Both the position numbers and the translations under genes were made by a program. A DNA stretch of 20,502 nt from JAFDVL01 sp043736395 (GTDB lineage Bacteria; Acidobacteriota; Blastocatellia; RBC074), in NCBI GenBank assembly GCA_043736395.1, contig JAYTCQ010000265.1, forward strand, positions 1-20,502, written 5' to 3'. The stretch's first letter is position 1, and every line of letters starts with the position of its first letter. Below, in pieces: positions 8,503 to 14,514 of the stretch. Under the pieces are notes generated by a model, which worked only from the letters and a program-made list of their open reading frames with translations, had not been told where the DNA came from and did not search any database.

Positions 8503-9426
8503 TCAAAGCATCATTTGGCCGGAGAAGTCTTTTGGAGCAAATCGGTACAAATGTTTTCCCAATGTCATAGCCTCGGCTTGATAGTCTGTCTGAAGTAATT
8601 GGATAAGTTGTTCGAGTTTCTGAATTTCGGTTTTCTCAACTAATTTGAGGCGGATGATATGTTGTGACAACAATGCCAGATCGTTCATTGATCCAAGTGT
8701 TCGCGTCAAATTCCTGGCATTTTTCAATACCTCCGCCTCGACTCCGATTTTCATTTCACTAAGCATTTGCAACTGATGTCGCAAATGATTTACCTGAATT
8801 CGCCATTCGTGGTAGCTCTCGGTCTCAGGCTCCGTAAAAGCATGTTTCATTGCTCGACGCCCCTTTCGATAAGTTAATTTTATGCCTTTCTGCAATTTCA
8901 GGCACTCGTCAAATTCCAACTCCCAATTTTCCACTTGAACACGGGCTGCTTCGAGTTTAGTCGCCACAGCCTTCATTATTTTTTTCTTTGAAAGAATACC
9001 CGGTGACTTTTTCATTTCACGTTTTATGATTCGCCAAGTGTCGGGAGCCAATGTTTGTGGGGACTTTTCTTGCAGCTCTCGCAATGTTTGCTTCAAGACA
9101 GTCGCATCCCGCAATCCGGACAATTGCCTCCCCAGATCGCGAAAGAAAATATTATCGCGGTGATAAACCGTGCTTCCGACTTCCCTTTTCACCAAACGCA
9201 GGAATGCACGTAGTCGCTTCAAACACCGCCGCATTTCGTGAATAGAAAAATCCGCCTGCTGATCTGAATTCGTAAGTTGCCCTCGCGCAATGTCTATTTG
9301 CTTCAGCGCCGACGAGCTTATTTTTTCAGCGAGGATGGTTTTCTTTCGATCTTTTTTCATCGCATTCCGTGATTGCCGTAATTGATGAAACGGGAAGAAT
9401 TTTGAAATCCCGCCCTCAGCAATCAT
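8503..9426 (-). CDS. CHAD-domain protein
   Basis: A 307-residue helical protein rich in Lys, Arg and His. Two CHAD half-repeats are visible. The first has HEMRRCLKRLRAFLRLV (His63, Arg66, Arg67, Lys70, Arg71, Arg73) and RDLGRQLSGLRDATVL (96-111). The second has YHEWRIQVNHLRHQLQML and RTLGSMNDLALL. CHAD domains form a basic groove that binds inorganic polyphosphate; they often accompany CYTH triphosphatases, but none is seen here. A second possible start is ATG 9360 (MKKDRKK), which would remove 22 residues. The 5' end, including ATG 9426, has a diverged copy near 14374. A TATAAT lies just before 9426 on the minus strand, so if that is the promoter, 9360 would be the real start. It converges with the zinc-ribbon gene. 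Confidence 0.85.
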   Translation of the reverse strand: MIAEGGISKFFPFHQLRQSRNAMKKDRKKTILAEKISSSALKQIDIARGQLTNSDQQADFSIHEMRRCLKRLRAFLRLVKREVGSTVYHRDNIFFRDLGRQLSGLRDATVLKQTLRELQEKSPQTLAPDTWRIIKREMKKSPGILSKKKIMKAVATKLEAARVQVENWELEFDECLKLQKGIKLTYRKGRRAMKHAFTEPETESYHEWRIQVNHLRHQLQMLSEMKIGVEAEVLKNARNLTRTLGSMNDLALLSQHIIRLKLVEKTEIQKLEQLIQLLQTDYQAEAMTLGKHLYRFAPKDFSGQMML

Positions 9427-9470
9427 CCGCGATTATAACAGTTTCTTTGCTTTGAACTTCTTCTCCATGA
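9371..9470. repeat. Direct repeat copy 1 (CHAD 5' end and upstream region)
   Basis: Aligned by eye without gaps to 14319-14418, 80 of 100 bases agree (constant offset 4948). The copy covers the first codons of the CHAD gene (from 9426 inward) and about 45 bases of its upstream region. Together with the receptor remnant to its right, it mirrors the arrangement around 14.3-14.6 kb. Confidence 0.8.
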
Positions 9471-9506
9471 CAAAGGTAAGTACTCAAGCTAATTAAATCA
9501 GGCTTA

Positions 9507-9593
9507 GACAGGATTTACAGGATTAACAAGATGATAAGAAACACTGATGAAGATTGGTCGCCTGTAAATCCTGTTCATCTTGTCCATCCTGTC
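9507..9593. repeat. Short interspersed inverted repeat (ACAGGATTTACAGG type)
   Basis: ACAGGATTAACAAGATG (9517-9533) is answered by CATCTTGTCCATCCTGT (9576-9592) with two mismatches. Nested inside, CAGGATTTACAGG (9509-9521) is answered exactly by CCTGTAAATCCTG (9561-9573). From memory, repeats of this wording occur between genes in many unrelated bacteria. The element is absent from the matching place near 14.45 kb, so it was inserted after the duplication described elsewhere. Confidence 0.7.
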
Positions 9594-9667
9594 TATACTG
9601 GTTTTATTTCGCTCACCTGCTTATTCTGAGAAATTCTCAATGAATCCTCCAGATCAGCCTGAATCCT

Positions 9668-9800
9668 TCATTCATCTATCGCAAATTGATTCGCAACCGC
9701 GTAGACAAACGGCGTACGATAATTTTTGTCGAGCAAGTTCATTGCCGCCAAATTCAGATTCACATTTCAGGACAGAATCAATCCGGTCAATGGACGAATT
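9668..9800 (-). pseudogene. Remnant of a TonB-dependent receptor 3' end
   Basis: Read on the minus strand, the sequence gives NVNLNLAAMNLLDKNYRT, which closely matches ENVHLDLATMNLLNKNYRT at the C-terminus of the intact receptor encoded at 14515-17271. Upstream of this the frame is broken (a TGA where Glu is expected, consistent with loss of one A), and downstream the terminal beta-strand has decayed. DNA similarity to 14577-14639 is about 80% by eye. The rest of the gene is missing, so it cannot make a barrel. Confidence 0.75.
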
Positions 9801-9864
9801 TTCAATCGTCTGGGTGAGTGGAATTTATTCGTAGACAATATCTGTCATCGTCTCATCAAAAACC

Positions 9865-10173
9865 TTGTCATTACCCAAATCTTTGCATGGAACGTGCGAT
9901 TTGGTTTTCAGCCCGCGAAGTCGGGCGACAGCATAAAGCCCAGGGTGAAGCGCGTTTCGTGCGGAACCCTGGGAACATTAGCGAAAAACGAACTAGCCCG
10001 CGAAGCGGGCGACAGATGTTGGTAGTTTGCTGACCCCGCTCTGTCGCCCGCCTTCGCGGGCTTGCTCATTCCCTTTGATGCTTTCCTGGGGTTCGCGCCG
10101 CGCTTCACCCCAGGCTTTATGCTATCGTCCGCTATCGCGGACTAAAATCGTGCAAAGATTTGGGTAACGACAA
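9865..10173. repeat. Nested palindromic element A
   Basis: A region of about 310 bases that folds back on itself. The outer arms (9865-9887 and 10151-10173) are 23 bases long with one mismatch. Inside are local hairpins: GCCCG-loop-CGGGC (9911-9926), CCCAGGG/CCCTGGG (9939-9945 with 9967-9973), GCCCGCGAAGCGGGC (9996-10010), GCCCGCCTTCGCGGGC (10046-10061), CCTGGGG/CCCCAGG (10085-10091 with 10108-10114) and GTCCGC/GCGGAC (10127-10142). Left-half modules recur in mirror order in the right half. Open frames across it are by-products of the repeats. It may be a non-autonomous mobile element or a structured transcript. Confidence 0.8.
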
Positions 10174-10186
10174 GCATCAAAGACTT

Positions 10187-10324
10187 GGGACACTGTACGT
10201 GGGAAGTGTTGATGAAGGCAGTGCCGGAGATTTGACGCACTCCAGCGCGGCGATTGGCTATGCGATTGAACAGAGATTTCCGCTCACGGGTGCGGTGGAG
10301 TTGGTGAAGTTGAGTGGGTGGTAG
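10187..10324 (+). pseudogene. Orphan C-terminal gene fragment
   Basis: In the frame that ends at TAG 10324, the plus strand reads like real protein (LYVGSVDEGSAGDLTHSSAA, then IGYAIEQRFPLTGAVELVKL and SGW), with no start codon that makes sense. Its left part runs straight into palindromic element A. I do not recognise the family. It is probably the tail of a gene cut by the arrival of element A or of the cassette array, whose attC-like site begins ten bases further right. Confidence 0.4.
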
Positions 10325-10333
10325 CGGTCAATT

Positions 10334-10423
10334 TCTTAACAATTCGTTCACCGGGTCGCGCCTGTAAATTTGGCATTGACCACAACACCTGTTGGCGCGA
10401 CTCCGGTATAATGAATGTTAGCT
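10334..10423 (-). other. attC-like integron recombination site 1
   Basis: On the gene strand, AGCTAAC (10423-10417) starts 12 bases after the nuclease stop, and the site ends in GTTAAG (10340-10335). Between them, ACCGG-A-GTCGCGCC pairs with GGCGCGACCCGGT: a 13-bp stem with one extrahelical A in the left half, flanked by an unpaired spacer and short outer arms. Loop about 30 bases, total about 90. The extrahelical base in the left half and the position just past the stop are hallmarks of attC and give the same orientation as the genes. Confidence 0.75.
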
Positions 10424-10434
10424 GACGGCCTGAG

Positions 10435-11376
10435 TTACAAGCCTCTTCTCTCAGAAGAAATAACTATGTCAATGTAGTGACGAACCCCAAAACCATTAAA
10501 CGAAGTATCTGTTAAGCCAGTTACAGCAAATGATTGGTCGCGCAATACACGAGGAGTCACAATACGAATAACTTCCTCTCGCACGTCACCCACAAAACAG
10601 GCACCTAAAAGATCAGTTACAAATACCCCCAATGGTAAACAGCCCCGTAAGATTGTAGTCACATCAACAGGAATATTAGTTTTTCTAGCAGACGCACTCG
10701 CTGAAAGAGCAAGTATTCTAGTTGCAGGCAACATTGCAATTCCCATGTCCCAAATACTGCCGGCTGAATTACTCCAAACAGGGCAGCTTGATCCAATGTT
10801 AGTACTTTTATTGATTGGTATCGTAATACCACCATCCATTGGGCAAACCAACCCTGCGGGGATTGAGGCATAGTTGAGTAAATCTGCTTGGTTGCCAAAG
10901 TTAAATAACATGTAGAAGGAAGCAGGTGTAATGCGAAGCATATCTTTGGCTTGCTTTTCGCCTCGACCTCGCAGTTCTGGATATGAAGGGGACGTTGGAG
11001 GACCATACATGCGTTTGCATTGTACAAGAATCCCTTTAACTAAAGTTATATCTGGAGTCCGAAGAGTGAGTCGAATGCCAATATCTGCTCCGTACTGCGT
11101 CTCATCAGAAACAGGGAGATTAGTTGGATAAAAGTTAATTTCAACCCTTTCCCCTGTGTTTGAAAGTCGACGAGCAACCTCATCCAATCTTCGGCTGATT
11201 GTACCTCTCACTTGAAAAATAAATTCATCAGTATAGCTGTCTTCTCGTGTTGCACGTTCACCTTGACTTTCAGCTTGCGCTGACGTATTTGCACGATCAC
11301 GAATATCTTCTGCTGCGTGGCCAAATAAACCGCCAACTTCTACTGCGACTACAGGATTATTAAATATTCCAATCAT
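10435..11376 (-). CDS. Putative PD-(D/E)XK-fold nuclease in an integron-type cassette
   Basis: A 313-residue protein without a signal peptide. The region YTDEFIF (Glu51), YGADIGI (Asp98) and GILVQCKRMY (Gln119, Lys121) has the layout of a PD-(D/E)XK nuclease active site, in which the second acid is often Gln (QxK). After it comes a helix (EKQAKDMLRITP) and a long alpha/beta part (residues 150-313) with no recognised motif. That part may bind a substrate or partner. It starts 15 bases after the upstream small gene, with no clear ribosome site of its own, so translation is probably coupled. An attC-like site follows its stop. A role in defence or in cassette maintenance is plausible but not shown. 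It could also be an inactive relative, as the fold is inferred from three short motifs. Confidence 0.5.
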   Translation of the reverse strand: MIGIFNNPVVAVEVGGLFGHAAEDIRDRANTSAQAESQGERATREDSYTDEFIFQVRGTISRRLDEVARRLSNTGERVEINFYPTNLPVSDETQYGADIGIRLTLRTPDITLVKGILVQCKRMYGPPTSPSYPELRGRGEKQAKDMLRITPASFYMLFNFGNQADLLNYASIPAGLVCPMDGGITIPINKSTNIGSSCPVWSNSAGSIWDMGIAMLPATRILALSASASARKTNIPVDVTTILRGCLPLGVFVTDLLGACFVGDVREEVIRIVTPRVLRDQSFAVTGLTDTSFNGFGVRHYIDIVISSERRGL

Positions 11377-11391
11377 AACTTTTAAGTAAGA

Positions 11392-11778
11392 CTATTTTTC
11401 AATTTCTTTGATTGATTTCTCAGACATATTGAACATTACGTTGGGTGACCCATCATTGATTTTATATTTGAAACCACAGTGAATTGCAGCGGCGATAAAA
11501 ACACCATTTGTAACGTAACCCATGTGCTTTTCAGCGACATGTTTCAGACCATAGCTCGTACGGTGTCTATTTATACTTTTGATTTTACTTATTTGATTTA
11601 ACCAAGAACAAGCCTTGACAAAGTCGTCTAAGCTGTTGAGTAGAGTGGCTTGTTCTTCATCAAATTTCCGTTTGTACTCTTCCCTGCTTAATTTTCGGCC
11701 ATCGTCATAAATACCGATCCCAAAATTTGTTAATTGAGGGAGAATATCAATGATTTTCTGTATTTGATCTTTTGCCAT
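11392..11778 (-). CDS. Small cytosolic cassette protein with SYGLKH motif
   Basis: A 128-residue protein from ATG 11778, chosen because GGAG lies seven bases upstream. The next in-frame ATG, at 11799, would begin almost inside the attC-like site. The N-terminal 60 residues are helical and charged. The C-terminal half has NRHRTSYGLKHVAEK, GYVTNGVFIAAAIHCGF and SPNVMFN. I have an impression of similar small proteins on mobile DNA but cannot name a family. It is the first gene of a two-gene cassette, 15 bases before the putative nuclease. That spacing suggests a functional pair (regulator, partner or immunity protein). No membrane segment or signal peptide is seen. Confidence 0.6.
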   Translation of the reverse strand: MAKDQIQKIIDILPQLTNFGIGIYDDGRKLSREEYKRKFDEEQATLLNSLDDFVKACSWLNQISKIKSINRHRTSYGLKHVAEKHMGYVTNGVFIAAAIHCGFKYKINDGSPNVMFNMSEKSIKEIEK

Positions 11779-11803
11779 GAAATGACTCCGAATAAACAAT
11801 AAT

Positions 11804-11892
11804 TCCTAACAATAAGTTTTGCGAGCGCGTTGCAGGATTGGATTTTTCAAGTTCATCCCGATTGACGCGCTTCGCAACAATGAATGTTATGC
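11804..11892 (-). other. attC-like integron recombination site 2
   Basis: On the gene strand the site runs from GCATAAC (11892-11886), ten bases after a gene's stop, to GTTAGG (11810-11805), about 26 bases before the next gene's ATG. TTGCG-A-AGCGCG pairs with CGCGCTCGCAA: an 11-bp stem with one extrahelical A in the left half, as in site 1. Both sites begin with the same TAACATTCATT. About 89 bases long. The matching orientation and spacing make a chance hairpin unlikely. Confidence 0.75.
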
Positions 11893-11901
11893 GCGCTTTG
11901 A

Positions 11902-12324
11902 TTACTCAAGATCAGCAATCTTTTCTGATGTATAACCTTTTAGAATAGCCCATTTCGGACCGCTCGTATCGTATGCCATAGGTTGAATATTTGCGACGTG
12001 ATGCTCTTTAACCCATTTTTGAGGCCACGGATAAGCTGGATTTGGGTAATTTATGTCCCAATCCATAAATGACTGAAATTGTTTGTCATCATCAAATAAA
12101 CGGAAATTTATTGTCGGTTCAGTTTTATGGAGTTCTTGAGCTAGTTTCAAAAGTTGCGTTTGATTTAATTTGCGAGGAACCAATAAATTTTTCCATATTG
12201 TACTTGCCTTTTTATATGTACCAAGATGCTTGGTCGAGATTTCTTCATTTTTCTGTGCGGCAAGAGTCACTGAAAAAAAGGCAAATATTACCAAAAGAAT
12301 TGAGGTCCGAAATTTGGTTTTCAT
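11902..12324 (-). CDS. Small exported cassette protein, unknown function
   Basis: A 140-residue protein from ATG 12324, chosen because AGGGGGAAAT gives a strong ribosome site. An upstream in-frame ATG at 12378 would add 18 residues before the signal peptide. Residues 1-23 are a signal peptide (LLVIFAFFSVTLAAQ). The mature part has LNQTQLLKLAQELHKTEP, NFRLFDDDKQFQSFMDWD, NYPNPAYPWPQKWVKEHHVA and a final WAILKGYTSEKIADLE; it is rich in aromatics and without cysteines. No catalytic motif is visible. The stop is followed within 10 bases by attC-like site 2, so it is the gene of a one-gene cassette. Its 5' junction has GTTATGC (12357-12351). Localisation is probably periplasmic or extracellular. 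Confidence 0.65.
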   Translation of the reverse strand: MKTKFRTSILLVIFAFFSVTLAAQKNEEISTKHLGTYKKASTIWKNLLVPRKLNQTQLLKLAQELHKTEPTINFRLFDDDKQFQSFMDWDINYPNPAYPWPQKWVKEHHVANIQPMAYDTSGPKWAILKGYTSEKIADLE

Positions 12325-12350
12325 ATTTCCCCCTAATTTGAAGGGTAAGC

Positions 12351-12378
12351 GCATAACATGAATTATGTGGATGAACAC
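12351..12378 (-). other. Possible cassette junction half-site
   Basis: ATTCATGTTATGC on the minus strand resembles the right end of an attC or attI core (GTTRRRY-like), 26 bases before the exported cassette gene. A left half that pairs with it is not evident further upstream. It could be the boundary of the array or a decayed site. Confidence 0.35.
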
Positions 12379-12379
12379 A

Positions 12380-12459
12380 TTTCCAATAATTGAACCTTCT
12401 TTCTATTATTGGAAACTAATTACTAATAATGGAAACATCCGCATTTCCATTATTGGAAA
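12380..12459. promoter_or_regulatory. Four iterated TTTCCAATAAT-type boxes
   Basis: Within 80 bases lie TTTCCAATAATTGAA (12380-12394), CTATTATTGGAAAC (12403-12416), CTAATAATGGAAAC (12423-12436) and the near-palindrome TTTCCATTATTGGAAA (12444-12459). The half-site TTTCCAAT recurs in both orientations at roughly 20-base steps, which would place bound proteins on the same face of the helix about every two turns. They are upstream of the exported cassette gene. Operator sites or integrase-binding repeats of an attI-like region are both possible. Confidence 0.4.
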
Positions 12460-12502
12460 GTTTTATTTTCACGTCAGCCCGAACCGAGTCCGTACATGGT
12501 AT

Positions 12503-12530
12503 TGAAAAAATCTTAGCGCGAGGCGTCGCT
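12503..12530 (-). terminator. Possible terminator, minus strand
   Basis: On the minus strand AGCG-A-CG/CG-CGCT (12515-12530; six pairs, one bulge) is followed by AAGATTTTTTC. It would end transcripts coming from the ATPase gene, although it lies about 200 bases past that stop. An outer pair CAGCCCGA/TCGGGCTG (12475-12482 with 12534-12541) encloses it. Confidence 0.4.
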
Positions 12531-12541
12531 GAGTCGGGCTG

Positions 12542-12737
12542 AAAACTACATTTGATTTGGCATTTCCTAAGTAACATAACTCCCACCCATCACCAAGAAA
12601 ATTCTTCATCTGGACATGAATTAATTTCCAGTCCCTACGAACGACGAACAGCAGGTCAGAGAGACGAATCTGAAATCACTTGGACGCGAACGTTTTTAGT
12701 ATTTCGACAGTACATTGTAAATCGCCTGATCGAAAAT
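12542..12737. other. Gap with no recognised feature
   Basis: About 200 bases between the possible terminator and the ATPase stop. A short plus-strand open frame (12552-12755) has no ribosome site and no protein-like composition. I see nothing else in it. Confidence 0.4.
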
Positions 12738-13877
12738 TTAACTTTGCAAAGCTGATGGAGTGCAAACTGTTACTTCCAACTCGCCGAAGCGTTTGGTGTA
12801 GACTTGGTCAGCCGAGGGTGTAACCAGGAAGTTCCGTCCTTTGGGATAATGAGAACGAAAGACCTGAAGGGCGGAGCTGTCAAAGGCGCGCGCATCCCAT
12901 TTGCATTCGATCGTATCAACGGCATCGCGTCGTCTCGGTAAGATAAAATCTACTTCGCGCCCCGCTTTATCGCGCCAATATTGCGCAGGCGTTTCAGGGA
13001 AGTGGGATTGCAAATGCTCCAGCACAAAGTGTTCCCACAAGATGCCAAAATCATCCTGACGAAGCGGATCCCAGCCCCGCACGTAACTAACAAATCCAGT
13101 ATCGAATCCGTACACTTTCGGTTGCTTAACAATTTCGGTCTGACCTCCGCCGTGAAAAGGTCGGACGACGGTCATCGCGTGCGTGATTTCTAAAGCACTG
13201 ATATGGCTTTCGACTGTCGGGCGTGTAATGCCCAAAGCCGACGCGGTTTTTACGATTTCGAACTGACCGCCACTTTGCTTGAGCAGATACTCAAACAACG
13301 CATTGAAGCGGTTCAGGTCGCGGAAACCAAACAGGCGTTGAATATCACGAGCAAAAAATGAATCCATCCATTCACGATACAACAAAGGTTTTTTTGTTTC
13401 CGCCAGCAACGCAATTGGCAAGCCGCCGTGAAATAATCGTTGCTGCAGGCTTGCGCCAAACGCGGATAATTCGTCCCACAAAACCGGAGTCAGATGCACC
13501 AATCGCTTGCGTCCGGTCAAGGTATCTTTGAATTTTCGGCTGGCAGCCAGCGTGGACGAACCAGTCGCCAAAATCTTCAAATGTGGAAACATATCCGCGC
13601 CAATTTTCAAGATTCGTGCTGGATCACTGAGCTGATGAATTTCATCGAAGACGACAATTGGCTGTTCGCATCCACGAAAAAATAAGACTGGATCGTTGAG
13701 TCGTTCTTCCACCGAAGGCAGGTCGCAGTTCACATAGAAAACTTGATCCGCTCCGAGGCTTTCCGCGAGGGTTGTTTTGCCAACACGCCGCACGCCGGAC
13801 AACCAAACGATTGGAGCTTCTTTCCACGCTTCCGCTAAGCGGTTTTGCCAAAAAGGTCTTTGAATCATAGCTACCAT
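12738..13877 (-). CDS. AAA-family ATPase with DUF4143 domain
   Basis: A 379-residue protein. The N-terminal AAA_14 domain has Walker A GVRRVGKTT (28-36), Walker B VVFDEI (75-80) and sensor-1 ATGSS. A winged-helix-like middle follows (FEIVKTASALGITRPTVESH). The C-terminal DUF4143 region has a nuclease-like core (GREVDFILPRR and TIECKW, Asp/Glu/Lys arranged as in PD-(D/E)XK folds). Such proteins are common in variable genome regions and their biological role is poorly known. The length fits the family. ATG 13868 (MIQRPF) may be the real start, since 13877 lies within a long palindrome and neither has a clear ribosome site. No partner gene is adjacent. Confidence 0.88.
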   Translation of the reverse strand: MVAMIQRPFWQNRLAEAWKEAPIVWLSGVRRVGKTTLAESLGADQVFYVNCDLPSVEERLNDPVLFFRGCEQPIVVFDEIHQLSDPARILKIGADMFPHLKILATGSSTLAASRKFKDTLTGRKRLVHLTPVLWDELSAFGASLQQRLFHGGLPIALLAETKKPLLYREWMDSFFARDIQRLFGFRDLNRFNALFEYLLKQSGGQFEIVKTASALGITRPTVESHISALEITHAMTVVRPFHGGGQTEIVKQPKVYGFDTGFVSYVRGWDPLRQDDFGILWEHFVLEHLQSHFPETPAQYWRDKAGREVDFILPRRRDAVDTIECKWDARAFDSSALQVFRSHYPKGRNFLVTPSADQVYTKRFGELEVTVCTPSALQS

Positions 13878-13916
13878 ACTTTACATTTAGTACTACTAAA
13901 TGTAAAGTATGGTAGC
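13870..13916. promoter_or_regulatory. 47-bp perfect palindrome at the ATPase start
   Basis: Two 23-base arms (13870-13892 and 13894-13916) are exact reverse complements around a single C. The arms carry TACCATACTTTACATTTAG. The upstream ATG candidate of the ATPase (13877) lies inside the left arm. As DNA it could bind a dimeric repressor, perhaps the winged helix in the ATPase itself. As RNA it would fold a long hairpin over the start. There is no T-run after it, so it is not a terminator. Confidence 0.6.
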
Positions 13917-13925
13917 GTAAATAAC

Positions 13926-13958
13926 CGTCCCTGAAAAGGGCTTTTTCAAGCAGGGACG
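13926..13958. repeat. Hairpin related to element B modules
   Basis: CGTCCCTG (13926-13933) is answered by CAGGGACG (13951-13958), with an inner GAAAA/TTTTTC pair. The flank GGGACGACTACAAC resembles GGGACGGCATGCAAC inside element B, so it is probably a solitary or decayed module of the same family. Confidence 0.45.
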
Positions 13959-14010
13959 ACTACAACGGATTTAGATTGAATGTTCAGGAAGAGAAATCGC
14001 CACAATAGAA

Positions 14011-14263
14011 AGCCAGAAAATAACCTTCCAAACAGAGTCCCAACGGGACGGCATGCAACAGCCCAGGGTGGAGCTTGGCGTAACCCTGGGAAGCGTTGCG
14101 ATGTTTGCACAAGCCCTGAAAGGGCGGCATAAATATCTGATTTTATCTCGTCCCTTCAGGGCTGTTGTTACGTTCCGAGCTTACCCAGGGTTACGCAAGG
14201 CTCCACCCTGGGCTATTACATACCGTCCCGTTGGGACTCAATTCGGAAGGTCATTTTCTTGCT
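14011..14263. repeat. Nested palindromic element B
   Basis: About 250 bases forming one large imperfect inverted repeat. The left half (about 14011-14090) and the complement of the right half (about 14184-14263) agree at roughly 85% by eye. Local hairpins are GTCCCAACGGGAC (14036-14048), CCCAGGG/CCCTGGG (14062-14068 with 14084-14090), GCCCTGAAAGGGC (14113-14125), then the mirror CCCTTCAGGG, CCCAGGG/CCCTGGG (14184-14212) and GTCCCGTTGGGAC (14225-14237). Module order and the GCCCAGGGTGRAGC...AACCCTGGGAA wording match element A. An open frame across it (14053-14370) is not a gene. Confidence 0.8.
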
Positions 14264-14318
14264 ATCCATCGCGAAAAAGAGTGGCAACTCAGGAAACCGC
14301 ACTGAACGCGCATCTCAA

Positions 14319-14418
14319 AAATGCTGTAGTTAATAAAACGGGAAGAATTTTGAAAACACTCCCTCAGTGATCATCTGCGATGATAACAGAAGCATTACTT
14401 TGAACTTCTCCTCCCTGA
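14319..14418. repeat. Direct repeat copy 2 (CHAD 5' remnant)
   Basis: This copy matches 9371-9470 at 80 of 100 bases without gaps. On the minus strand it reads MITEGVFSKFFPFY from ATG 14374 and then stops, against MIAEGGISKFFPFH at the CHAD gene. It is therefore a truncated 5' end of a former CHAD gene with its upstream region. The rest of that gene is replaced by unrelated DNA and element B. The intact TonB receptor lies just to its right. Confidence 0.75.
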
Positions 14419-14514
14419 CACGAGTATAAAGCCTTGTCATTCAGGGAAAACCAGCACATTCACTCCCGGTTCAAGCGAACTGCCAATTTTCAAAGTGCTG
14501 CAAATGCAAAGCCG

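Noticed and set aside
9580..10033. Three overlapping plus-strand open frames
   Set aside because: They cover the inverted repeat, the antisense of the receptor remnant and element A; composition is not protein-like and no start has a ribosome site.
9865..10173. A CRISPR array, suggested by repeated GCCCGCGAAG-type units
   Set aside because: Units are inverted and nested, spacing is irregular, there are no direct repeats of constant length and no cas genes.
12475..12541. A third attC site, suggested by the CAGCCCGA/TCGGGCTG pair
   Set aside because: There are no AAC/GTT core ends and no extrahelical-base stem; a small terminator hairpin with a T-run explains the inner part better.
14053..14370. 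Plus-strand open frame of 105 codons
   Set aside because: It runs through palindromic element B and the CHAD 5' remnant, lacks a ribosome site, and its sequence is explained by the repeats.
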